The position numbers and the translations under genes were made by a program. This document shows, one piece after another, positions 8,490 to 16,948 of a DNA stretch of 64,000 nucleotides; the first letter of the stretch is position 1, and the number at the start of each line of letters is the position of its first letter. The stretch spans positions 186,001-250,000 of the forward strand of contig CALNZX010000001.1 in assembly GCA_942491105.1 (NCBI GenBank), given 5' to 3'. The stretch comes from JBBEAM01 sp942491105. GTDB taxonomy: Bacteria; Pseudomonadota; Alphaproteobacteria; Kiloniellales; DSM-21159. The notes under the pieces were generated by a model. The model did no database searches. It was not told the DNA's origin and was given only the letters and a program-made list of their open reading frames with translations.

Positions 8490-9407
8490 TCACGCCGCGT
8501 TAGACTGCCGCCCCCAGAGCCTGGCGGATTGCGAATGCCGCTGTACGTGACGGGCAATCACCGCATTGACGGCGGCCGCGTGCGAGAGGGGGGACATATG
8601 CCCAGCTCCCGGGATCACGGCGTTCCGCGCGCCGGGAATCGTGGCGGAGAGCAGCTCGCAGATTCTCTGCGCTTCTGGACGGCTGCGCTCTCCCTGGACA
8701 ACGAGGGTTGGCAGCCTGAGACCGCAGAGCGTCTGACGCCGTGTCGCCTCGGTCATGGTGGTCCAAAAGTTGAGTGCCACGGCACTTACTGAATTACAGA
8801 GCTCCCGCTGCTTTTCCAGCGAAAGCGAAGCCCAGGCGCCGGGTCCGTTCCAGAAATCCACGAAGCGCGCCATGCCGCCAGCGTAGTCGCCGCAGGTCAC
8901 GGCCGCGCTGACGCGCTGCGCCAGATCGTTGATGTCGCGGAAGTACGCAGTATCCCCGGCGGTACCGCCGCGCAGCAGATAGAAGGCCACCGGCTCGATC
9001 AGAGTGAGGCTGCGCAGCTGTTGCGGGATTGCGAGCGCGACCTGCAGCGCGACCGCACCGCCATAGGAATGCCCGGCGAGATGCACGGGCGCCTCCTGCA
9101 GCGCAATCACCGCCGCCACGGCCCGGGCTTCATCGCCGAGCGTCACGGGGCGCGTACCCGGCCAGGGCGCGGTGCCGCCATGGCCGTAGAGGTCTATGGC
9201 AATGACGCGGAAGCGGCGGCCATAGTCGGCTATGAAATGCCGCCACTGGGCGCTGGAACTCGCGGTGCAATGCAAGAGCACAAGGATTTCGCGGTTATCG
9301 CCACTGCCCGCGTCTTCCTGCGGGCTGCCAAGGGATTCTCCTCTCGTGACGCTCTTGCCGCTGTCGCTGTAGGCGATCCGCGTGGTTTCGAACTCAAGAT
9401 AGGGCAT
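8490..9407 (-). CDS. Alpha/beta-fold hydrolase
   Basis: 305 aa, probably cytoplasmic. The nucleophile elbow is GHSYGG (about residue 115), the oxyanion-side motif is LVLLHCTASSSAQW, and the catalytic His is in PGAGHMSPLSH near the C-terminus. The start at 9407 (MPYLEFETTRIAYSDSG) has an upstream AAGGAAG and begins at the domain edge; an upstream extension of 36 residues is very basic and unlike the family. Substrate is unknown. It is followed (minus strand) by a ~500-bp gap and preceded by the two-component genes, but the 126-bp gap argues for separate transcription. Confidence 0.8.
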   Translation of the reverse strand: MPYLEFETTRIAYSDSGKSVTRGESLGSPQEDAGSGDNREILVLLHCTASSSAQWRHFIADYGRRFRVIAIDLYGHGGTAPWPGTRPVTLGDEARAVAAVIALQEAPVHLAGHSYGGAVALQVALAIPQQLRSLTLIEPVAFYLLRGGTAGDTAYFRDINDLAQRVSAAVTCGDYAGGMARFVDFWNGPGAWASLSLEKQRELCNSVSAVALNFWTTMTEATRRQTLCGLRLPTLVVQGERSRPEAQRICELLSATIPGARNAVIPGAGHMSPLSHAAAVNAVIARHVQRHSQSARLWGRQSNAA

Positions 9408-9533
9408 GGTCTTCTTCCTTCTGATTCGCGAGCGCGATGCTCCGACTTCATGGAAGGACGTTATGGAACCCTTGTGTTTCCGCTGGATTTCGCCGTAGCG
9501 CCTATCGTGTTTCAAACGCGTAACAGCCGCCGG

Positions 9534-10322
9534 TCACGGGGCAGGGGATTCTCCGGCTGCCTGGGTCGAGAAAAGATACCCGGCGCCGCGCACGGTCTTG
9601 ATGACCTGCGGTTTCGCGGGATCGGGTTCGATCTTCTTGCGCAGCCGTGCGATGCGGATGTCGATGCTGCGGTCGAAGGGGTCCCAGTTGCGGTTGTGTG
9701 CCCACTCGAGCAGCTGGTCGCGGGTCAGCACCCGGTTGGGATGCTCCGCGAAAGCGCGCAGGAGGTCGAACTCCATGGCCGTCAGCGGCAGCTCCCGCCC
9801 ATCCTCGGCGTATAGCTTATGGGCATCGAGGTCGAGGTTGCAGCGCCCGAAGCGCACCTGGGCGCCGCGCGCGCCCGCGGGGGGGGTGCTCTGCGTTTCG
9901 GTGCCGCGTCGCACCCGGCGCAGCACGGCCTTGACGTGGGCCAGCAGCTCGCGCAGATCGACGGGCTTTGGCAGGTAATCGTCGGCGCCGACCTCCAGGC
10001 CGACGATCTTATCCAGCGTGCTGCTGGCGGCTGTCAGCATGATGATGGCGACGTCCGAGGTTTCGCGCAGAAAGCGCGCGACGGAAAGGCCGTCCTCGCC
10101 GGGCATGGAAATATCCAGCAGCACCAGGTCTATTGGGCTTTCAGGCGCGGCCACGATGGTGCGCAGGACCGCTGCGTTCTCCGCGCAGGTCACCTGAAAG
10201 CCTTGGATTTCCAGGTATTCCCGCAGGGTATCGCGTAGATCTGCTTCGTCATCGACGACGACGATATGGGGCGTTTCGCGAGGCATGTCGTTGGGCCGTT
10301 GGATGTTGCGCGGCGCGATCAT
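9534..10322 (-). CDS. OmpR/PhoB-type response regulator
   Basis: 262 aa. The N-terminal receiver domain (about 18-135) has the acidic pocket DDE at 24-26, phospho-acceptor Asp70 (LVLLDISMPG) and Lys119 (LPKPVD). The C-terminal winged helix (about 160-255) carries LTAMEFDLLRAF and TVRGAGYLF. The ATG at 10322 was chosen because GGGGAGG precedes it; the ATG at 10286 has no ribosome site. It lies 17 bp downstream of the hybrid kinase gene, so it is the likely phosphorelay output. Targets cannot be read from the sequence. Confidence 0.9.
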   Translation of the reverse strand: MIAPRNIQRPNDMPRETPHIVVVDDEADLRDTLREYLEIQGFQVTCAENAAVLRTIVAAPESPIDLVLLDISMPGEDGLSVARFLRETSDVAIIMLTAASSTLDKIVGLEVGADDYLPKPVDLRELLAHVKAVLRRVRRGTETQSTPPAGARGAQVRFGRCNLDLDAHKLYAEDGRELPLTAMEFDLLRAFAEHPNRVLTRDQLLEWAHNRNWDPFDRSIDIRIARLRKKIEPDPAKPQVIKTVRGAGYLFSTQAAGESPAP

Positions 10323-10339
10323 AGCAGAGACGGCCTCCC

Positions 10340-12619
10340 CTAGGCGCTGTTCGTGAGCCGGGCGATGAGATCGCGCAGGTCTTCGGGGGTCGCCGGTTTT
10401 TCGATGTAGGGCCGGCGGGCGGTTTTGAGAAAGCTGCGCACCGCCGGACTCATGGCATCGCCCGTGACGAAGCCCAGGCGGGAAATCAGTTCTGGCGCGC
10501 GATCCTTGAGATGCGCGTAAAGCCCTGGGCCATCGAGCCCGGGCATGCGCAGGTCGCTCAAGACGATGTCGTAAGAGTGGCACCTCAGCAGATTCAGCGC
10601 CTCTCCGCCGGAGAACGCGGCATCGACATGATGTCCTTGGCCGCGCAGGGTTTCGCTCAAGATCTCCTGCACGTCGTTTTCGTCGTCGATCATAAGAATC
10701 CGCAACCCCGGTCGCTGCGCCGGGGCTGCTGTCTGGAGCTCAGGCGCGTTTTCCGCGGGGAGATTCGCGGGCAGGGCGATGACGAAGCTGGCGCCTTCAC
10801 CGGGCTTGCTCGCGACCTTGATGCGACCGCCATGCGCCTCGATGACGCGATGACAGAAAGCCAGGCCGATGCCGGTCCCCGCGCCGACATCCTTAGTGGT
10901 GAAAAAGGGTTCGAAAATGCGCGATCGAATCGCCTCTGGGATGCCGGGGCCGCTGTCCTTGACCTTGATGACCACCTCGCCGCGAGCCTGTCGATAGAAC
11001 GCGTTGAGCTTGAGTGTGCGGGGACCTTGGTGGTCCTGCAGGGCGTTTTGCGCGTTGACGATCAGGTTGGTCAGCACCTGGTTCAGCTGATCGGTATCGC
11101 CGCATACGGCCGGCAGATCCGCGGCCAGGTTGACCTCGACAGCCACGCCGGCGCTGCGCAGCGAGTAGGCGGTGACCTCGAGAGCGGACTCGACCACCTC
11201 CTTGATCGACAACGCGGCATTCTTGCTTGGCTTCTGGCGGGCCATGGACAGGAAGGTTTTCACAATTCTCGCACAGCGGTCGGCGGCCTTGCCGATCCTC
11301 TCGGCGCGCTGCGCGATTACAGGATCCTCGGTCAGTTCCCGCAGCAGAAGCGCCTGGCCGACGACGATGGAGAGCGGGTTGTTCAGTTCGTGGGCAACTC
11401 CCGCGAGCAGCTCGCCGAGCGCGCCGAGCTTTTCGCTCTGGTGCAGAACTTCGCGCTGGCGCGCCATCTCCTGGGAAACCTGCCGGCGTTCCGTCTGATC
11501 GATGGTGCTGGAGACGATCACCTCCTGGCCTCTGTAGTCGATCAGGCGGGCTGAGATCTCACCCCAGAAGCGCGTACCGTCGGAGCGCTTCAGCTCGACT
11601 TCGAAGCCTTCGAGACTGCGGTTCCTTCGCAGCAGGGCGAGGTAGCGGTCGCGGTCGCGCGGATCGACGAAATGGGCGCGCGCGGATATTTCGGAGCGGT
11701 GCGTATCGCGTTTGTAGAGCTGCTGGGAAGCCGGGCTCTCGTAGAGAATGACGCCATCCTTGGCACGCGACATGCCTACCGGAACGGGACAGCCCTCCAG
11801 AACCTGGCGGATCAGATTCTCGCTATTGCGCAGTTCCCGGTCGTTCTGTTTCTGGCGGGTGATATCGGTGCGTATGGTGACGCTGCCGCCATCCTGGGTC
11901 GGCGCGGAAGTCACCAAGTACCAGCGTCCATCCTGGCATTCCATCTCGAGAGAGTCCGGTCCTTGAGCGCGCAGCTTGGCGATGATCCTCCGCGCCGCCG
12001 CCGAGGGATCTCCAACGGCTTTACCGTTGATCTGGATGACGTCTTTCAGGAAGGCGGAGATGATCCGTTCCCTGGGCAAGCCGATCAGCGCGCCGGGCTC
12101 CTGCCCATAAACGGAAGCGAAGGCGCGGTTGCACATCAAGAGCCGCTCGTCGGGGCCGGAAATCGAGAACCCGCTTTGCAGGCTGTCCACGGCGTCCTGC
12201 AACGCGGCCTTGCCGCGTTTTTCCTCGGTAATGTCGATCATGCAGCCGATGAAGCAGCCGGCCTGGCCTGAAGCCTCCTCGGCCAGGGTCAGTTGGTCGC
12301 GGAACCAAAGGTAGCGCCCATCCGTGCAGCGGAAGCGGTATTCGTGCGCGCAGCCGCCGCCGCTCTGGGTAAGCTCGGCGAGGTGCTGATGATAGGCCGC
12401 CTGGTCGTCGGGATGTAGAAAGCGGCGTCCATAGGCGGGGTCGGCGAGGAAGTCGCTCGGCTTATGTCCCGTCAGGCGCTCGATGTTGGGACTGATGAAG
12501 CGGATCCCTTGGGCGCCATCGAGGCTGGCGACGTAAAAGACCGTGGGCGAGTGCGCCACGGCAAGCGCAAGCAGGGCGCTGTCGTCTACGCACGCTGAGG
12601 CCGAGCGATCGGGGCGCAT
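10340..12619 (-). CDS. Hybrid sensor histidine kinase with three PAS domains and a receiver
   Basis: 759 aa, with no signal peptide or membrane segment, so a cytoplasmic sensor. In order: PAS (about 20-135), PAS (145-255), PAS/PAC (265-385, ending TIDQTERR), HisKA with the phospho-His in GVAHELNNPLS (about 410), HATPase (N box NAQNAL at 523-528, G boxes DSGPGIP and GTGIGL), and a C-terminal receiver with DDE, acceptor Asp in LSDLRMPG (about 689) and Lys in IEKPAT. The start is the ATG at 12619, overlapping the stop of the preceding DUF1127-like gene by one base (TGATG). The response-regulator gene follows, suggesting a His-Asp relay. The signal is unknown; PAS domains often sense redox state, oxygen or small ligands. 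Confidence 0.9.
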   Translation of the reverse strand: MRPDRSASACVDDSALLALAVAHSPTVFYVASLDGAQGIRFISPNIERLTGHKPSDFLADPAYGRRFLHPDDQAAYHQHLAELTQSGGGCAHEYRFRCTDGRYLWFRDQLTLAEEASGQAGCFIGCMIDITEEKRGKAALQDAVDSLQSGFSISGPDERLLMCNRAFASVYGQEPGALIGLPRERIISAFLKDVIQINGKAVGDPSAAARRIIAKLRAQGPDSLEMECQDGRWYLVTSAPTQDGGSVTIRTDITRQKQNDRELRNSENLIRQVLEGCPVPVGMSRAKDGVILYESPASQQLYKRDTHRSEISARAHFVDPRDRDRYLALLRRNRSLEGFEVELKRSDGTRFWGEISARLIDYRGQEVIVSSTIDQTERRQVSQEMARQREVLHQSEKLGALGELLAGVAHELNNPLSIVVGQALLLRELTEDPVIAQRAERIGKAADRCARIVKTFLSMARQKPSKNAALSIKEVVESALEVTAYSLRSAGVAVEVNLAADLPAVCGDTDQLNQVLTNLIVNAQNALQDHQGPRTLKLNAFYRQARGEVVIKVKDSGPGIPEAIRSRIFEPFFTTKDVGAGTGIGLAFCHRVIEAHGGRIKVASKPGEGASFVIALPANLPAENAPELQTAAPAQRPGLRILMIDDENDVQEILSETLRGQGHHVDAAFSGGEALNLLRCHSYDIVLSDLRMPGLDGPGLYAHLKDRAPELISRLGFVTGDAMSPAVRSFLKTARRPYIEKPATPEDLRDLIARLTNSA

Positions 12620-12891
12620 CAATCGTTCGCCTTCCGGTATGGCGGAACGAAATGGCCCTGATCGATCCCGATATCGCGCAGCTGATGCCTGTCGAGGCTG
12701 GAGAGCAGAGCGATGGTCTCGACCATTTCACGGTGGCGCCTTCTGGCTTCCGCCGCGCGGCGCAGCTTGTCCAGCAGCCGCGCGCCGGCCTGATCCAAGG
12801 CGGCCAGAACGCGGCTGGCCCTGCCCATGGCAACGCCCGACCTGTGGAAGGCAACTCTGTGCTCGGCGATCGCCTCGCTACTCGAATGCAT
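12619..12891 (-). CDS. Small DUF1127-like protein coupled to the histidine kinase
   Basis: 90 aa. The C-terminal segment ALLSSLDRHQLRDIGIDQGHF resembles the DUF1127 core (L-x-x-L-x-D-x-x-L-x-D-I-G), a family of short Arg-rich regulatory proteins in alphaproteobacteria. The middle is basic (LRRAAEARRRHREMV). The start at 12891 follows an AGGAG at 6-nt spacing; an ATG 21 nt upstream lacks one. The stop codon overlaps the kinase ATG by one base, so the two are translated together. Being co-encoded with a sensor kinase is less usual for this family. Confidence 0.65.
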   Translation of the reverse strand: MHSSSEAIAEHRVAFHRSGVAMGRASRVLAALDQAGARLLDKLRRAAEARRRHREMVETIALLSSLDRHQLRDIGIDQGHFVPPYRKAND

Positions 12892-13117
12892 TGTCAGCTC
12901 CTGTATCTGCATCTCACGGCCAGCTAGGGTGTTTCAAACCGTGGTGGCGCCGACCGAGGCTGCTGATTTAGGGAGGCAATGTTTCGGATCGACCTCGCGA
13001 GGCGGGGAAAAGTGTTTCAATTGTTTCAGAGACCGACCCGGACCGCGCCATTGCGTAATCCATCCACGACGGGCCAACTGTCGGCGCCCGGCTTCACCGT
13101 TTAGGAAGTGACGAACG
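12892..13117. other. Divergent intergenic region (two-component operon / cysK)
   Basis: 226 bp between the minus-strand DUF1127-HK-RR operon and the plus-strand cysteine synthase gene. It must hold both promoters. The sequence gtgtttcaa occurs at about 12929 and again at about 13011. I see no confident promoter, riboswitch or operator. Confidence 0.5.
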
Positions 13118-14071
13118 ATGACAGGAGAGTTCAGAGGAAAAATTTACGACAGCGTCCTCGATACGGTGGGGGCGACGCCCTTGGTGCGCGCAAGCCGTCT
13201 CGCCGCCGCCCATGGCGTGGATGCCGAACTGTTGCTGAAGCTGGAATTCTTCAATCCCCTCGGCTCGGTCAAGGATCGAATCGGGCCGGCGATGATCGCC
13301 GAGTTGGAACGCCGTCACGGCTTCGATGCGAACACCGTCCTGGTCGAGGCAAGCAGCGGCAACACGGGCATAGGGCTGGCCTTTGCCGCGGCGCTAAGGG
13401 ATTTAAAGCTGATCGTGGCCATGCCCGCCGACAAATCGATAGAGCGCCGTAAGATGCTGGCTTTATTGGGTGTCGAGGTGGTGCTGACCGATCCGGCTCT
13501 GGCGATGGGCGGCGCGGTGGCCAAGGCCGAGGAAATCGTTGCCGCGACTCCGGGTGCTATCCTGGTGCAGCAGTTCGATAACCCTGGCAATCCTCGGATA
13601 CACCGTGAAACCACGGCCGAGGAGATCTGGCTGGATAGCGGTGGAAAGGTCGATGGGCTGGTCTGTGGAGTTGGAACCGGCGGGACGATAACCGGGGTGG
13701 GGGAGGTGCTCAAGGCGCGTCATCCGCGGCTGCGGATCTTCGCCGTGGAGCCGGCGGGCAGCCCAACGCTTTCCGGCGGCAAACCAGGGCATCATGTGTT
13801 GCAGGGGATTGGCGCCAGCTATCCCTCGTCGTTTCTCAACCGGGAGATTATCGACGAAATCCTGCAAGCCGGTGACGAGGAGGCCCTGGACATGGCGCGT
13901 CAAACGGCGCGGCTGGAAGGCTTGCCGGTCGGCATTTCCTCGGGCGCCGCGCTTGCGGTCGCGCTCAGGATCGCCAAGCGCCCCGGCTGGGCCGGCAAGC
14001 GCCTGGTCGTCATCGTGGCGTCCTTCGCCGAGCGTTACATCTCGACGGAACTCTTTCCGGAAAGTCTATGA
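13118..14071 (+). CDS. cysK: Cysteine synthase (O-acetylserine sulfhydrylase)
   Basis: 317 aa, a PLP-dependent beta-family enzyme that replaces the acetate of O-acetyl-L-serine with sulfide to give cysteine. The PLP lysine is in NPLGSVKDRIG, the substrate loop is EASSGNTGIG, and the phosphate-binding loop is GVGTGGTITG. Length and motif order fit CysK/CysM throughout. AGGAAG lies shortly upstream of the ATG. It stands alone, converging with the glycosyltransferase gene 11 bp downstream. Whether sulfide or thiosulfate is the main sulfur donor cannot be decided. Confidence 0.92.
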   Translation: MTGEFRGKIYDSVLDTVGATPLVRASRLAAAHGVDAELLLKLEFFNPLGSVKDRIGPAMIAELERRHGFDANTVLVEASSGNTGIGLAFAAALRDLKLIVAMPADKSIERRKMLALLGVEVVLTDPALAMGGAVAKAEEIVAATPGAILVQQFDNPGNPRIHRETTAEEIWLDSGGKVDGLVCGVGTGGTITGVGEVLKARHPRLRIFAVEPAGSPTLSGGKPGHHVLQGIGASYPSSFLNREIIDEILQAGDEEALDMARQTARLEGLPVGISSGAALAVALRIAKRPGWAGKRLVVIVASFAERYISTELFPESL

Positions 14072-14082
14072 GGCGTTAGAGC

Positions 14083-14871
14083 CTACTTCTGCTCCGGCGG
14101 CTTGACGTCGGCGGGATTGACCGCGCGCGCCTTGAATTCGTAGGGGCCGATGTGGCTGATTTCGCTCGTGACGTTGAGGAAGATCTCACCGTTACAGCCA
14201 TGAATCCACTTGTGGCAGAAGGTGTAGTCCTCGCTGAGATAGCAGCCCGATTCGGGGTGCTTGATGCAGTCGAAGAACAGCCAGAAGTTATCCTTGGAGT
14301 ACTGGTTGTCGTAGCCGCCGACATCGTTGACGTACTTATCTTCGGGGAAGGCCACCATCATCTTGTCGAAGACTTCGCGCTTGATCAGCATCAAGCCGGT
14401 CGCGGCGTGCTCGACCTTGATGAAACCCTCTTTGACCTGGATTTCATTGTTGTTCAGGGACTGCGACTTGCCGTGCAGGTTGAAGGCGAAGCTGAGCGAA
14501 GCCCGCTCGACGCCGCGCTCGTCCTTACCGTTCTTGGCGGCATTCACGGCGCGATCCCAGTCGATACCCTTTTTCGGATAAGCCGTTGCGACCAGCGGCT
14601 GGTCGAAATCGATCATGCGCAGCACGGCTTCGGGATCGAATCCGATATCGGCGTCAATGAACAGCAGATGCGTCATCTCGGGGCGGCCGAGGAAGGTCGC
14701 GACAATACCGTTGCGGGCGCGGGTGATCAGGCTTTCCTTGGTGGTCGTCATCAACTCCCACTGAACGTTGCGTTCCTTGAGCCGCCGGCCCATGGCGAGC
14801 AGGGAATGCAGGTAATTGGTATTAACAAGGCCACCGTAGCAGGGTGTGCCGACGAGAATGTTCGTGCTCAT
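14083..14871 (-). CDS. Glycosyltransferase, GT-A fold (family 2-like)
   Basis: 262 aa, cytoplasmic. MSTNILVGTPCYGGLVNTNYL opens a nucleotide-binding fold. FIDADIGFDPEAV carries the D-x-D metal/nucleotide-sugar motif at about 95, and the C-terminal half has SEDYTFCHKW as a likely acceptor/catalytic segment (ED). The start at 14871 follows GGAGA; the longer open frame begins with Cys/Trp-rich non-family sequence. It is divergent from two TPR/ATP-grasp genes and close to a TPR-sulfotransferase, a grouping that suggests a polymer or surface-protein modification. Sugar donor and acceptor are unknown. Confidence 0.75.
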   Translation of the reverse strand: MSTNILVGTPCYGGLVNTNYLHSLLAMGRRLKERNVQWELMTTTKESLITRARNGIVATFLGRPEMTHLLFIDADIGFDPEAVLRMIDFDQPLVATAYPKKGIDWDRAVNAAKNGKDERGVERASLSFAFNLHGKSQSLNNNEIQVKEGFIKVEHAATGLMLIKREVFDKMMVAFPEDKYVNDVGGYDNQYSKDNFWLFFDCIKHPESGCYLSEDYTFCHKWIHGCNGEIFLNVTSEISHIGPYEFKARAVNPADVKPPEQK

Positions 14872-14944
14872 GTTGCTGCGTCTCCAAGCTTTTCTACTTT
14901 GGGCGGCCCCGCGCCGCGATCGAACATGCCACCCAACGCAGATA

Positions 14945-14977
14945 TCGAGTAGCTCTTGCGGCCATGGAACTACTCGA
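14945..14977. promoter_or_regulatory. Inverted repeat in the glycosyltransferase / TPR-ATP-grasp divergent region
   Basis: Perfect 8-bp arms TCGAGTAG (14945-14952) and CTACTCGA (14970-14977) separated by 17 bp lie within the 278-bp divergent gap (14872-15149). It could be an operator shared by both transcripts or a hairpin in the leader of the plus-strand operon. No other element is evident in the gap. Confidence 0.4.
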
Positions 14978-15149
14978 CATTGGGAGCACATGCAAACAGC
15001 GAAATGCAGACACCAGCTTCATCCGCGCAAAAAATGCCCGTAAGCAGGCCTTGCGGTCCTTTGTTCCTGCCGCTAAACCGGGGGTGGTTGGCGCTCGGGT
15101 TGCGAGTCCCGTTGTACCCTCCAAAAGACGAATCTATCTCGGGGGAAAG

Positions 15150-16943
15150 ATGCCTGCGCAAGGCATGGCGGCAGCGGGGCCAGACGTGGAACTTCTAGAA
15201 CGTGCTTCGCGTGCCCTTTCCGAAGGACGCGCCGAGGAGGCACTCGATCTGTGCCGTAAGGCGGCCGATGAGGGCGCCTCACTGGCTCAAGTCGATACCA
15301 TCACCGCTTTGGCGCTGCTTGCGACCGGCAAGCGGGAGCCCGCGCAGAAAGCCGCCGCGCGCGCCCTGGCGCGCCCCGATTGCAGCCCGGCCTGTTTGGA
15401 GTTGCTCGGCGGCTTCTACGAACGCCAGAAAGACTGGAATTCCGCCCTAGAGTGTTTTCGCCGCGGCACGGCCATGGCCCCGGAGGTTATCGAGCTCTGG
15501 CGCCGCCGGGCGCGCATCGAAGCGGAGTTGGAGCAGAACGCCGAGGCCGCGAGCAGCATGGAGCGGGCAATCGCGGCGGGCAGCAGCTTGCCCATGGACT
15601 ACAACGATCTCGCCACGCTCTACGTGAAGCTGTCGGAGTTCGGCAAGGCCGCGGAAATCGTGCGCAAGCAAAACGCGCTGCAGGAAAAGGTGCCCGCGGC
15701 GCAGCTTTGCTGGCTGGGCAAGATTCTGCTGGCCGGAGAAAAGCCGGAGGAGGCGCTACCGTTATTCCGTCAAGCCCTGTTGATGGACCCGAGCTTGCGC
15801 GACGCTTTTTCCGGACTGGCCATCTGTTACGGCAAGCTCAAAAAAGTGGAGAAGGCGAAGAAGGTCGCCAACTTTATGGTCAAGCGCCATCCGGCCTTCC
15901 GAATCCCCTCCCAGGGGCCGGCAGAGCTTCGGGTTCTGGTTTTCGAGCAGATGGCTTCGCAGATGTGGCGGGAAAACCGCTTCGGCAAACAAGCCTACGC
16001 CATGATGAATACCATCGCCGGTTTGCCACCCGTGAAGATCGATTTACAGCACATCTATGTCGATCACCTCAGCGCCCAGCAACTGCTGCCCTATTGCTAC
16101 GATTGCGACGTGGTGTTCAACAACGTCTGCAACGGCGAAATGCTGGTCATGCGCCAGGACCTGAAGAAGCTGCAGAATGCGGTGGAAGAGGCCGGCGTGC
16201 CGATCGTCAATCATCCCGACAAGGTCATCGGCTCGACCCGGGAGAACAACTACAACCACTTCAAGAACGATGCGCGCTTCGTTTTCCCGAAGACCAGATC
16301 CTACCTGGTCGAGGAGAACAAGCTGAACCAGCTCTGCGATCTCATCCGTGCCGAGTTTCCGCTGCCCTATATCCTGCGGACCCCCACGACCCATATGGGA
16401 ACCAGCATGTTCTTGGTCGAAAAAGACGAAGATCTGCCGGATATCCTGCGCAAGTTTCTTGGCCGCTACACCTATGTCATCAGGTACCACGAATGCCGTT
16501 TCCGCGAGGGCATCTTCCGCAAGATCCGCGCCTGCTTTATCGGCGGCACTTTTCATCCCATCCGCATGGACTTCAAAGCCGACTGGAATGTCCACCGCTT
16601 CGACGACTCAACCAAGCTGATGCTCGATGACGCCTCATTGCGGGAAGAGGAGATCGCCTATATCGAGGACTGCGAGAGCTATCTGGGGCAGGAGACCATG
16701 GCTTGCCTGCGTTCAATCAACGACAAGCTCGGGTTGGACTTCCTCGGCATCGATTTCGGCATTGGCGATGATGGCCGCATGGTGGTGTTCGAGGCCAATC
16801 CCGCGATGAATGTGCTTGAGTACCGCAGGATGAAGGATTTTCCCTACTTCGAAGCCGGGGCCCGGGAAGTCGAGAAGTCGCTGCGCAGGATGCTGATTTC
16901 CCGCGCCGACGCGCGGCGTATCGCGCCCATTCCACTGGCTTGA
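15150..16943 (+). CDS. TPR-ATP-grasp protein, first of a tandem pair
   Basis: 597 aa. Residues ~15-245 are TPR-like helical repeats (SRALSEGRAEEALDLCRKAA; FYERQKDWNSALECFRRG; EEALPLFRQALLMDPSLRDAFSGLA). Residues ~260-580 look like an ATP-grasp ligase: PIVNHPDKVI entry, KT in VFPKTRSYL, PYILRTPTTHMG as the glycine/ATP loop, YVIRYHECRFREG, and FLGIDFGIGDDGRMVVFEANPAMN with the metal-binding E-x-N (548-550). ATP-grasp enzymes join a carboxylate to an amine or thiol. The ATG at 15150 directly follows GGGGGAAAG. Five bases separate it from the paralogue at 16949. Substrate is unknown. No signal peptide is seen, so it is cytoplasmic. Confidence 0.75.
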   Translation: MPAQGMAAAGPDVELLERASRALSEGRAEEALDLCRKAADEGASLAQVDTITALALLATGKREPAQKAAARALARPDCSPACLELLGGFYERQKDWNSALECFRRGTAMAPEVIELWRRRARIEAELEQNAEAASSMERAIAAGSSLPMDYNDLATLYVKLSEFGKAAEIVRKQNALQEKVPAAQLCWLGKILLAGEKPEEALPLFRQALLMDPSLRDAFSGLAICYGKLKKVEKAKKVANFMVKRHPAFRIPSQGPAELRVLVFEQMASQMWRENRFGKQAYAMMNTIAGLPPVKIDLQHIYVDHLSAQQLLPYCYDCDVVFNNVCNGEMLVMRQDLKKLQNAVEEAGVPIVNHPDKVIGSTRENNYNHFKNDARFVFPKTRSYLVEENKLNQLCDLIRAEFPLPYILRTPTTHMGTSMFLVEKDEDLPDILRKFLGRYTYVIRYHECRFREGIFRKIRACFIGGTFHPIRMDFKADWNVHRFDDSTKLMLDDASLREEEIAYIEDCESYLGQETMACLRSINDKLGLDFLGIDFGIGDDGRMVVFEANPAMNVLEYRRMKDFPYFEAGAREVEKSLRRMLISRADARRIAPIPLA

Positions 16944-16948
16944 ACGAC

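Noticed and set aside
12921..13117. Possible sulfur-responsive riboswitch before cysK
   Set aside because: I could not find the conserved core or stems of a SAM-type riboswitch; the repeated gtgtttcaa is too short to interpret.
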